Shown: piece by piece, positions 15,589-22,933 of the stretch
Numbering within the stretch: position 1 is the stretch's first letter
Layout of the letters: the number at the start of each line of letters is the position of its first letter
NCBI GenBank assembly: GCA_050294475.1
Contig: JBNKOE010000023.1
Coordinates: forward strand, 62,001 to 126,000
Reading direction: 5' to 3'
From: Thalassobellus sp050294475
GTDB taxonomy: Bacteria; Bacteroidota; Bacteroidia; Flavobacteriales; Flavobacteriaceae
Length of the DNA stretch: 64,000 nt
The notes under the pieces: generated by a model
What the model was told of the DNA's origin: nothing
Database searches by the model: none
What the model saw: only the letters and a program-made list of their open reading frames with translations
Position numbers and translations under genes: made by a program

Positions 15589-16852
15589 TTAAAATAGCTT
15601 TTAACTTTTCAACCAATTGATACACGTCTTCAAAGGTATTATATAAAGGTGTTGGAGCGCAACGAATAACATCAGGCTCTCGCCAATCGCTTATTACTCC
15701 AGCTTTGGTTAATTTGTCATGTAATGTTTTATCGGCGTTTTTTACCTGAATAGATAGTTGGCATCCGCGTTCTTCAGGATTACTTGGAGTTATAATGCTA
15801 ATAACATCATCTCCTAACTGTTTTAAAAGAAATTCAAAATAGCTTGTTAACTTTTTAGATTTCTTTATCAATTTTTCAAAACCAACTTCGTTAAACAAGT
15901 CTAAAGAAGCTTTAATAGCAGCCATTGATAATATGGGCGGATTGCTCAATTGCCAACCTTCGGCACCAGGCAATTGGTCAAATTCATGACGCATGTTAAA
16001 ACGGGTTTGTTTGTTGTGGCTCCACCAACCTGTAAAGCGGTTGAGGTTTTTGTTGTGTGCATGTCGCTCATGTACAAAGCAACCTGCTAAACTTCCTGGG
16101 CCAGAATTAAGATATTTATAAGTACACCAAACGGCAAAGTCAGCTCCCGAGTCGTGTAAATTTAATGCGACATTTCCAGCACCGTGTGCACAATCAAATC
16201 CAACGTTACAGCCATATTTATGACCGAGATTTGTAATCCGTTTTAAATCGAAATACTGACCCGTGTAATAATTAACGCCACCAATCATTATAAGTGCTAT
16301 TTCATCACCTTGAGTTTCTAAAATAGCTTCTAAATCATCATAATTTAATAACTCTTCGTCTTTTCTAGGCTTCCATAAAACCAAACCTTCTTTGTCATCA
16401 AAACCATGATGGCGTAATTGAGATTCAACAGCATATTTGTCTGATGGAAAAGCATCACTTTCAATAAGAATTTTATAACGTGTTTTGGTTGGTTGGTAAA
16501 ATGACACCATCATAAAATGCAAGTTAGCAGTAAGTGTATTCATTACAACAACCTCAATAGGTTTTGCTCCAACCACTTTTGCCATACTTTCTGTTAAAAA
16601 TTCATGATATGGTAACCATGGTGTTTTTGCTTCAAAATGACCTTCTACGCCTAAATTAGCCCAATCTTCAAGTTCTTGATTAATATATGTTTTGGTAGTT
16701 TTTGGTTGTAATCCAAGTGAATTACCTGTCATATAAATTAAATCATTTCCATGTTTGTTTTTTGGTATATGAAATTGATTTCTGTAAGAATATAATGCGT
16801 CATTTTGATCTTGTTCTATAGCGTAATCAAGACTCTTTTTAAAATTATACAA
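15581..16852 (-). CDS. kynU: Kynureninase
   Basis: A 423-residue PLP enzyme (fold type I) that cleaves 3-hydroxykynurenine to 3-hydroxyanthranilate and alanine. Characteristic segments are YMTGNSLGLQPK near the N-terminus, GVNYYTGQYFDL, FDCAHGAGNV (PLP aspartate) and VWCTYKYLNSGPGSLAGCFV, whose lysine forms the Schiff base. The end region GCQLSIQV and SDWREPDVIRCAPTPLYN is typical. Length is normal. It is the first gene of a kynU-kmo pair with an 8-bp overlap. Tryptophan dioxygenase and kynurenine formamidase are not in the window. Confidence 0.96.
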   Translation of the reverse strand: MYNFKKSLDYAIEQDQNDALYSYRNQFHIPKNKHGNDLIYMTGNSLGLQPKTTKTYINQELEDWANLGVEGHFEAKTPWLPYHEFLTESMAKVVGAKPIEVVVMNTLTANLHFMMVSFYQPTKTRYKILIESDAFPSDKYAVESQLRHHGFDDKEGLVLWKPRKDEELLNYDDLEAILETQGDEIALIMIGGVNYYTGQYFDLKRITNLGHKYGCNVGFDCAHGAGNVALNLHDSGADFAVWCTYKYLNSGPGSLAGCFVHERHAHNKNLNRFTGWWSHNKQTRFNMRHEFDQLPGAEGWQLSNPPILSMAAIKASLDLFNEVGFEKLIKKSKKLTSYFEFLLKQLGDDVISIITPSNPEERGCQLSIQVKNADKTLHDKLTKAGVISDWREPDVIRCAPTPLYNTFEDVYQLVEKLKAILNE

Positions 16853-16874
16853 AGTGATTAATTTAGGTTTTTAA

Positions 16875-16882
16875 CAAAAATA
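16875..16882 (-). promoter_or_regulatory. Possible -7 box of the kynU-kmo operon
   Basis: TATTTTTG on the reverse strand fits TAnnTTTG and lies 22 bp before the kynU ATG. No clear -33 TTTG is found 19 bp upstream, so this is tentative. Confidence 0.4.
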
Positions 16883-16966
16883 AGAATTATAAAGTTAGAA
16901 ATGAATTGATAAATTTTGCTAAATTGGAATATGATTTTCTTTGTATTTTTATTTAAATCTTAAATA

Positions 16967-17293
16967 ATGGCTAAGACTAAAGAGTATTCAAATGGTGAAG
17001 TTACCGTAGTTTGGGAAGCCAAAAGTTCGCCGTGGGTTAGAATTGGTGCAGCCAATACCGATGCTATAATAAATAAAGTAAAAGCATGTTCTTCTGGTGC
17101 ATTAAGTTTTTATATGAATAATGAAGAAGATAAAACTGCCGAAACTTTAGGAACTAAGATAGAAGTATTTAGAAATCCGTTATTAGTCTATGCTACATTG
17201 AGTGTTACTCATAAAGATGGAACTACAGAAACTAAAAATAAAACAACTGCTTTTTGTGATGGAACTCTTATTAAGAATAGTTTTAAGGGTTAA
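16967..17293 (+). CDS. Fer4_19/CDGSH-like protein that lacks its iron-sulfur ligands
   Basis: A 108-residue cytoplasmic protein. The pieces EYSNGEVTVVW, SPWVRIGAANTDAIINKVK, SSGALSFYMNNEE, VYATLSVTHKDGTTETKNKT and TAFCDGT match, in order, the Bacteroidota fusion of a divergent 4Fe-4S domain (Fer4_19) with a C-terminal CDGSH domain, as I recall it. The stretch that normally holds the first cysteines is absent between VVW and SPW, and the C-x-C part of the CDGSH site is absent between TAF and CDG, with His replaced by Leu. Only C41 and C97 remain. The ORF is otherwise intact. Cluster binding seems unlikely. Confidence 0.6.
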   Translation: MAKTKEYSNGEVTVVWEAKSSPWVRIGAANTDAIINKVKACSSGALSFYMNNEEDKTAETLGTKIEVFRNPLLVYATLSVTHKDGTTETKNKTTAFCDGTLIKNSFKG

Positions 17294-17316
17294 TTTTAAT
17301 AAGTTTATAAAAATAA

Positions 17317-17347
17317 AAAGCACTTCAACCATAGATTGAAGCGCTTT
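17317..17347 (+). terminator. Possible terminator after the Fer4_19-like gene
   Basis: Arms AAAGCACTTCAA and TTGAAGCGCTTT pair with one A-C mismatch around a 7-nt loop, followed by an AT-rich but not pure T tract. Confidence 0.45.
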
Positions 17348-17464
17348 AAATATATATAGACGCAAATGCGGAAAATTAATATACGATTTTAGTCGTAGGG
17401 TAGATGTTTAACTTACATTAAAATAAATTTTCTACTAACTGTATTTCAATCTTTGTGCCAAATT

Positions 17465-18112
17465 TTACTTTAAAGTTACTTTTATATTTGAAAATTTAAG
17501 ATTCCAATCGCCTTTTACATTTTTATGTTCTAAAGCTATTTTTAAACCATTAAAAACCTGATAGTTTTCAAATGTGTTTACAAGTCCAGCTTCAGTTTGG
17601 TTGCCTCTTCTAAAAGCCCATTCTCTAATAATATAATCATCGTCATAAAATATGTCATATGCATCTCCTGGTGTATAGCCACCTTCGTCAGGATATGTTA
17701 AAGTAATTGTGTTCATTTGAGTTTTACTTATAGGAGCATCTGTTTTAATTGGTTCTGAAATTGTAGCGCTAGTATCCCAAACTAATTGAAACGGAATTAA
17801 CAACCAGAACTTATCGTTTATAAAATTTTTGTCTGCATTTCTTGAAATACTATCCAATGTTTTTCTGTTGTAATTTATCGTGTCCGTTTCGGTAATTAAA
17901 GTAACATCGTTTGTTTTTGGTTTCCATGTCCAGTTTCTTTTTCCGAAGAATGTAAACTGAATTTCAGTAATATCATTCCAGTTTTCAAAACCATGTGCGT
18001 TTGCTATTTTGTGAACTATCGAAATTTCGGGTTCAACGATTGTTTCTTCTTTTTTTTGTTTGCACGAAATACAAATAGTTGATAAACAGATAATTAATAA
18101 TAATTTTTGCAT
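17465..18112 (-). CDS. Conserved lipoprotein of unknown function
   Basis: A 215-residue protein with a lipoprotein signal peptide; the lipobox is CISC with the lipidated cysteine at residue 17, followed by KQKKEE. The mature part begins SIVHKIANAHGFENWNDITEI, and has FGKRNWTWKPKTNDVTLI and an extended YPDEGGYTPGDAYDIFYDDDY region, a layout I associate with flavobacterial outer-membrane lipoproteins measuring about 200 residues. No enzymatic motif is seen. It is divergent from the methyltransferase gene by 34 bp. Function unknown. Confidence 0.75.
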   Translation of the reverse strand: MQKLLLIICLSTICISCKQKKEETIVEPEISIVHKIANAHGFENWNDITEIQFTFFGKRNWTWKPKTNDVTLITETDTINYNRKTLDSISRNADKNFINDKFWLLIPFQLVWDTSATISEPIKTDAPISKTQMNTITLTYPDEGGYTPGDAYDIFYDDDYIIREWAFRRGNQTEAGLVNTFENYQVFNGLKIALEHKNVKGDWNLKFSNIKVTLK

Positions 18113-18146
18113 AATTTTAGAATTTTAGTAAAGATATAACTTGAAG

Positions 18147-18947
18147 ATGGAAACAAACAAACAATATTTTGAAACCAATAAAACCACTTGGAATAATAAG
18201 GTTAAAGTGCATGCAAAAAGTGATATGTATAATCTAGAAGCCTTTAAAAATGGAAAAACATCTTTAATGCCTTATGAATTGAAAGTTTTAGGAGATGTAA
18301 AAGGAAAAACGTTATTGCATTTGCAGTGTCATTTTGGACAAGATACGTTAAGTTGGAGCAGAATGGGAGCTAAATGTGTTGGAGTTGATTTGAGTGATGA
18401 AGGTATTAAATTAGCAGAAAGTTTAAATGAAGAACTAAAGCTTGATGCCAAATTTGTTTGTTGCAATGTATTAGATACCTCAGAGTTTGTGAAGGATACT
18501 TTTGATATTGTTTTTACAAGTTATGGTGTTATTAGTTGGTTACCAGATTTAAAGCCTTGGGGAAAAATGATTGCTGAGCGATTGAAAAAAGGCGGTACAT
18601 TTTATTTGGTTGAATTTCATCCCATAGTTTGGATGTTTGATTATTTAGAAGGCAAGCAGGTTATGAAATATGGTTATATGCAAGACGATGTTATTTATGA
18701 AGAATACGAAGGTACTTATGCTAATCAAGATTCTAAAATGCTAAGTAAAGAGTATGGTTGGAATCATGGTTTGGGTGAAGTGATTTCTGTTTTAACTGAA
18801 GCTGGTTTACATATTGAGTATTTAAAAGAATATGATGAAAGCCCTTATAATGTGTTACCAGATTTGATTGAAACTGAAAATGGCATGTTTGTTACAAAAG
18901 ATAAATTGTATCCTTTGATTTTTGAGATAAAAGCGATAAAATATTAA
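18147..18947 (+). CDS. Class I SAM-dependent methyltransferase
   Basis: A 266-residue methyltransferase. Motif I is the variant LLHLQCHFGQDTLSWSRMG, followed by the acidic strand end CVGVDLSDE, motif II DIVFTSYGVISWL and post-motif LKKGGTFYLVEFHP. The N-terminal NKQYFETNKTTWNNKV is characteristic of a group of small-molecule methyltransferases, but the substrate is unknown. I chose the ATG at 18147; a TTG two codons upstream is possible but unneeded. A cassette boundary begins about 40 bp after its stop. Confidence 0.87.
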   Translation: METNKQYFETNKTTWNNKVKVHAKSDMYNLEAFKNGKTSLMPYELKVLGDVKGKTLLHLQCHFGQDTLSWSRMGAKCVGVDLSDEGIKLAESLNEELKLDAKFVCCNVLDTSEFVKDTFDIVFTSYGVISWLPDLKPWGKMIAERLKKGGTFYLVEFHPIVWMFDYLEGKQVMKYGYMQDDVIYEEYEGTYANQDSKMLSKEYGWNHGLGEVISVLTEAGLHIEYLKEYDESPYNVLPDLIETENGMFVTKDKLYPLIFEIKAIKY

Positions 18948-18981
18948 CTTTGAATAACTTGACTAGTGCTTTTCATAGGAG

Positions 18982-18995
18982 CCAGTGTTGTGTGC
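18982..18995 (+). repeat. Left boundary box of the HNH cassette
   Basis: AGCCAGTGTTG... runs into GTTGTGTG (18987-18994), which is the exact inverse of CACACAAC at 19825-19832. The preceding AGCCaGTGTTG resembles CTACCGGTGTTG at the left edge of the SLATT cassette (42039-42050). Confidence 0.6.
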
Positions 18996-19003
18996 AGTGA
19001 TTT

Positions 19004-19795
19004 TTATTCATTTATTAATAGTGAAATTTCATAATTATTTTCATTCAAAGTAAATTCAATTTTTTCTTTGGAATGATTTATAATGTTTAAATCTCCTAAG
19101 TCAAATTCTTTATGATGATTTGGACACAATAATAAAATATTTCCAAGAGTTTCATTTCCTCTGTCACTTTTTGCTTTTATATGAGCAGCTTCCACATATT
19201 TTGTTCCGTCTTTTTTTCTAATATATTTTCCGCAAATTTGGCATTCATTATCTCTCAATAATTTTATTAACGCAATCGCTTTATTATCTCTTTTATATTT
19301 TTTCTGATTCACATAAACTTCCTCTGTTTCTAATTCAGGTAGATTATCTAATTCAGCTTTTAATTCGTTTTTCGATTTTTCTTTGAATAAATCTATAATT
19401 TCGATTTGTTCAATTTCATCTTTTTGGATATTCGTTAGTTGAGTTTTCGATAGTTTTAAATACTCTTCATAAACTTTTCTAAGTTTTATTTTTGAGTCTC
19501 CAGTTGTCAAGATGTAGTCTATATGTTTTTTTAATCCAGATAATGAGATTGATAATTGTTCGTTTCCATAATCTCTTTTTATACATTCTAAAAACCGAGT
19601 AAAATAGGCTACAGAAACTGTCCTTTTGAATAGAACACCATTAAATAATTTCGGGTAAACTTGTCCAATTATAATACTTGCAGAACCTTTATTCATATTA
19701 ATTTTTGAATAGAGTTCATTGATTCCTTCAGACTTTGTTATTGTTCCTTCTAAGACCTTTTTTGAAACTAAATAAGTTATTTCTTCATTACTCAT
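19004..19795 (-). CDS. HNH endonuclease (McrA-type zinc site)
   Basis: A 263-residue protein. The C-terminal HNH domain (about residues 185-245) has the zinc pair CQICGKY, the catalytic core EAAHIKAKSDRGNETLGNILLLC and PNHHKEFDLGDL, with the second zinc cysteine in LLCPNHH. The N-terminal two thirds is helical (GINELYSKINMNKGSASIII, then DYGNEQLSISLSGLKKHIDYI) and resembles N-terminal domains of genome-island HNH proteins. The ATG at 19795 is preferred to one 12 codons upstream that lies near the boundary box. It is the only gene of a cassette with inverted GTTGTGTG/CACACAAC ends. A defence role is an inference. Confidence 0.85.
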   Translation of the reverse strand: MSNEEITYLVSKKVLEGTITKSEGINELYSKINMNKGSASIIIGQVYPKLFNGVLFKRTVSVAYFTRFLECIKRDYGNEQLSISLSGLKKHIDYILTTGDSKIKLRKVYEEYLKLSKTQLTNIQKDEIEQIEIIDLFKEKSKNELKAELDNLPELETEEVYVNQKKYKRDNKAIALIKLLRDNECQICGKYIRKKDGTKYVEAAHIKAKSDRGNETLGNILLLCPNHHKEFDLGDLNIINHSKEKIEFTLNENNYEISLLINE

Positions 19796-19824
19796 TCTTG
19801 TTGTTTGGGTGTTTCTGGTTATTA

Positions 19825-19877
19825 CACACAACCAGTAGATATAAAATCGTTTTAATATTTTATATCATACGTTAAAT
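19825..19877 (+). repeat. attC-like site with hairpin, copy A (HNH cassette)
   Basis: CACACAAC (19825-19832), 5-nt spacer, arm GATATAAAAT (19838-19847), loop CGTTTTAAT (19848-19856), arm ATTTTATATC (19857-19866), 4-nt spacer, then GTTAAAT (19871-19877), which fits the integron core GTTRRRY. Spacing is identical to copy B at 44288-44339. No integrase is in the window. Confidence 0.65.
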
Positions 19878-19952
19878 GACTCAGCTATTTTTTTCTGATA
19901 AAACCAAGATTATAAAATTCAGAAAAACGTATTTATCAAACTTGAATGCTTT

Positions 19953-20609
19953 TTAATGATTCACTTTTAAAACTTCAGGCATTTTTGCCTTAAACTTATT
20001 TAACCTTGGTATAGAGACATTTCTTATATAACTATTATTTGGGTGAAGCCTTTCGTAGTTTTGATGGTAGCCTTCGGCTTTCCAGAATTTTTGAAACGGA
20101 TACACTTCGGCAGCTATTTTAGCATTTAGTTTTTTCGCTAAAGCTTTTTTCTTTTTTAAAATGATTTGTTTTTGTGCGTCATTTTGGTAAAAAATAATAG
20201 AACGGTATTGCGAACCTCTGTCGTTACCTTGTCCGTTAACTTGTGTTACATTTTGCGATGCAAAATAAACATCTACCAAGGTTTCAAAACTTACTACTTT
20301 TGGGTCATAAATAACTTCAACAGTTTCTGCATGTCCTGTTCTTCCTGTATTGCTAGCCTCATAGGTTGGGTTTTTTGTATGTCCGCCCGAATATCCCGAA
20401 ATTGACTCTTCAACACCTTTTACACTTTCATAAATGGCTTCTACACACCAAAAACATCCACTAGAAAAATAGGCTCTGGCTTTTCCGTTTTTAATGGGTA
20501 TTTGTACTGGTTCTGCATTAATAACGGTTTCTTGTTGTTTATTTGTTTGTGCCGAATTTTGGCAACTAAAAAATAGGGCTAATACTAATAATAGAAGGAT
20601 TCTTTGCAT
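19953..20609 (-). CDS. msrA: Peptide-methionine (S)-S-oxide reductase MsrA, lipoprotein form
   Basis: A 218-residue enzyme that reduces methionine-S-sulfoxide in proteins. The catalytic motif is SSGCFWCVEAIY, followed by the conserved GYSGGHTKNPTYE, GRTGHAETVEV, GSQYRSIIFY and EGYHQNYERLHP. The N-terminus MQRILLLLVLALFFSC is a lipoprotein signal with the lipobox FFSC, so the enzyme is exported and anchored, repairing envelope proteins. The ATG at 20609 is preferred because an upstream ATG nine codons earlier would put charged residues before the signal. Upstream 20610-20912 holds only a short tandem repeat and a terminator. Confidence 0.95.
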   Translation of the reverse strand: MQRILLLLVLALFFSCQNSAQTNKQQETVINAEPVQIPIKNGKARAYFSSGCFWCVEAIYESVKGVEESISGYSGGHTKNPTYEASNTGRTGHAETVEVIYDPKVVSFETLVDVYFASQNVTQVNGQGNDRGSQYRSIIFYQNDAQKQIILKKKKALAKKLNAKIAAEVYPFQKFWKAEGYHQNYERLHPNNSYIRNVSIPRLNKFKAKMPEVLKVNH

Positions 20610-20733
20610 GATTAAATTTTCTTTTATTAGACGCATAAAAGTATGAAACCTTAAATTGTTTTGTATAAAGTTTTTATGTGTACTAATTACTAACTATGTT
20701 AGGGATTAAACGGTTTGTTTTGAGTTCCCCGAC

Positions 20734-20757
20734 GGTAGGAGGTAGGAGGTAGGAGGA
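20734..20757 (+). repeat. Short tandem repeat GGTAGGA
   Basis: Three and a half head-to-tail copies of the 7-mer GGTAGGA in the gap between msrA and the zinc-ribbon-like gene. It is purine-rich against an AT-rich background and lies about 125 bp upstream of the msrA start. Confidence 0.7.
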
Positions 20758-20860
20758 AGTGAGTCGTGAAATATTTATATTCATGAGTTTAATAATTAAA
20801 AATATTGATTAATGAATAAAATACTTTTCCCAAATAGAATAACACCTAAATTATTGGGTA

Positions 20861-20891
20861 TAAAAAAAGCCTTCAATAAATGAAGGCTTTT
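20861..20891 (-). terminator. Terminator of the nif3 / zinc-ribbon-like operon
   Basis: An 11-bp perfect stem AAAAGCCTTCA/TGAAGGCTTTT with a 5-nt loop. On the reverse strand the stem is followed by a run of seven T, placed 22 bp after the zinc-ribbon-like gene. Confidence 0.85.
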
Positions 20892-20912
20892 GAATTTATG
20901 TTTTAAAATGGA

Positions 20913-21692
20913 TTAAAGTTTAGAAAACATTTTTTCCATTTTTGCTTTTTGTTCTTCTGCTAAAGCGGCATCTACTAAAATTCTACCACTGTGTTCATCG
21001 GTAATTACTTTTTTGCGAGAAGCAATTTCTACTTGTACTTGTGGGGGAATAGTAAAGAAAGATCCTCCTGAAGCACCTCTTTCAATTGGTACAACTGCTA
21101 AACCATTTTTTACGTTTTTACGAATACGGTTGTAAGCAGCAACTAAGCGCTCTTCAATTTGGTTTTTGTAATCCTCAGATTTTCCAATTAAAGCTTGCTC
21201 TTCTTTTTCAGTTTCAGCTAAAATAGCATCTAATTCACTTTTCTTGTGTTTTAAATGTGTTTCACGTTCTTTTAAACGCTCTTTAGTTGCAGAAATAACT
21301 TCTTTTTTTTGTTCTATTTGAGCTTTAAATTCTTTAATGTGCTTTTCAGCTAATTCAATTTCTAATTCTTGAAATTCAACCTCTTTAGTTAAAGAATTAA
21401 ATTCTCTGTTATTTCTAACATTTTTTTGTTGCTCGCTATACTTTTTAATTAAAGATTTAGATTCTTCAATTAGGTTTTTCTTACTAATAATTTCGTTATC
21501 TGTAACCTCTAAACTAGCAACAAGTTTTTCTAATCGTATATTTAATCCAGCAACTTCATCTTCTAAATCGCGAACTTCTAAAGGAAGTTCTCCACGTACA
21601 TTTCTAATTTCATCTATACGAGAGTCGATGAGTTGTAAATCGTAAAGCGCTCTTAATCGCTCTTCTACAGTTGCTTCTTTCTTTTTAGCCAT
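20913..21692 (-). CDS. Coiled-coil protein of the C4-type zinc-ribbon family, cysteines replaced
   Basis: A 259-residue protein. Residues about 10-180 are a long coiled coil (LRALYDLQLIDSRIDEI, then a heptad-rich region), as in the zf-RING_7 family usually encoded beside nif3. The C-terminal domain keeps the scaffold GGSFFTIPPQVQVEI and DEHSGRILVD, but the four zinc cysteines expected there (typically GACGGCF.. and CEYCGR) are Ser or other residues, and no cysteine remains. The zinc site is therefore lost. It begins 3 bp after nif3, so they are one operon. Function unknown; a nucleic-acid role has been suggested for the family. Confidence 0.85.
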   Translation of the reverse strand: MAKKKEATVEERLRALYDLQLIDSRIDEIRNVRGELPLEVRDLEDEVAGLNIRLEKLVASLEVTDNEIISKKNLIEESKSLIKKYSEQQKNVRNNREFNSLTKEVEFQELEIELAEKHIKEFKAQIEQKKEVISATKERLKERETHLKHKKSELDAILAETEKEEQALIGKSEDYKNQIEERLVAAYNRIRKNVKNGLAVVPIERGASGGSFFTIPPQVQVEIASRKKVITDEHSGRILVDAALAEEQKAKMEKMFSKL

Positions 21693-21695
21693 ACT

Positions 21696-22790
21696 TTAAA
21701 AATACTTAACAGGATTTGTATTTGTCTTTGATAAAATGATGGCAAAATTACTAATTTTTTTTGTAAGATACGCTACTAAAAGGTTTTTTGTGAACTGTTC
21801 ACTTTCATAATGTCCTATATCGGCCAAAAGAATACTGTTTTCGGCTGTAAAAAAATCGTGATATTTTAAATCGGCAGTTATAAATACATCAGCACCAGAA
21901 GCTTTAGCTGCTTCAATGGCGAAACTTCCAGAACCTCCTAGAACAGCAACTTTGCTTATTTTTTTATTTAAAAACGACGAATGTCTAACAAGTTGTGTAT
22001 CCATTTTAGCTTTTAAATACTTTAAAAACGATAATTCGTCCATAGGTGTTGCTAATTCACCAACCATTCCCATACCAATATTTTGGTTTTTGTTTTCTAT
22101 GGTTGTTATTTCATAGGCAACCTCTTCGTAAGAATGCGATTTAAATAAGGTTTGAATAACTTGATGTTCTATGTGTTTTGGAAATGTTATTGATATTTTG
22201 GTTTCAGCTTCAACGTGTGTAGTTCCTTTTTCTCCTTTTGTTGGATTAGAATTTTCATTGCCATTATAGGTGCCGTAACCTTCTACGTTAAAACTGCAAT
22301 TTTTATAATTACCAATGTTTCCTGCTCCTGAGTTGAATAATGAAGCGCGTAATTGTTCGGCTTCATCTTTAGGAACATAGGTTGTTAGTTTTTTTATGGT
22401 TTCGCTTTGCGGAATTAAGATATGTTTATTTTTTAACTCTAGTTGATTACAAATCATATCGTTTACGCCTTGTAATGCATTATCCAAAGCAGTATGCATA
22501 CTATAAATAGCAATATCATGTTTTATGGCTTTTATAACTACGCGCTCTACATAATTTTTGCCTGTTATTTTTTTTAAACCTTTAAATATAATAGGGTGGA
22601 AGCTAACAATTAAATTACAGTTTTCTTTAATAGCTTCGTCTACAACAGTTTCAAGCGTATCTAAAGTAACAAGTACACCTGTTAGTTTTGTGTTTTTGTT
22701 ACCAACTAAAAGACCAACGTTATCAAAACTTTCGGCGTATGATAAAGGTGCAAGTGCTTCTAAGTGGTTAATTATATCTTGAACAATCAT
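21696..22790 (-). CDS. Nif3-like dinuclear metal-centre hexameric protein (YqfO/YbgI family)
   Basis: A 364-residue protein with the long form of the family: two Nif3 half-domains separated by an inserted PII-like domain (about residues 125-235). Metal-ligand segments are IVSFHPIIFKGLK (near residue 62), IYSMHTALDNALQGVND, VFITADLKYHDFFTAE and LADIGHYESEQF near the C-terminus. Some family members are named GTP cyclohydrolase I type 2, but that activity is not established for this branch. First gene of an operon with the zinc-ribbon-like coiled coil. Confidence 0.9.
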   Translation of the reverse strand: MIVQDIINHLEALAPLSYAESFDNVGLLVGNKNTKLTGVLVTLDTLETVVDEAIKENCNLIVSFHPIIFKGLKKITGKNYVERVVIKAIKHDIAIYSMHTALDNALQGVNDMICNQLELKNKHILIPQSETIKKLTTYVPKDEAEQLRASLFNSGAGNIGNYKNCSFNVEGYGTYNGNENSNPTKGEKGTTHVEAETKISITFPKHIEHQVIQTLFKSHSYEEVAYEITTIENKNQNIGMGMVGELATPMDELSFLKYLKAKMDTQLVRHSSFLNKKISKVAVLGGSGSFAIEAAKASGADVFITADLKYHDFFTAENSILLADIGHYESEQFTKNLLVAYLTKKISNFAIILSKTNTNPVKYF

Positions 22791-22933
22791 GTGTTTTTTG
22801 TTTGTTTCAAAGATAAAAGATTATGCTTTCAATTGTAAATTTTTATTTTTAGCCGTCTAGTGTAATCTAAAATGATTTAAATATTGATTATATTCGAACC
22901 TTAGTATTTATAATTATTTCCCACATTGTTTTG

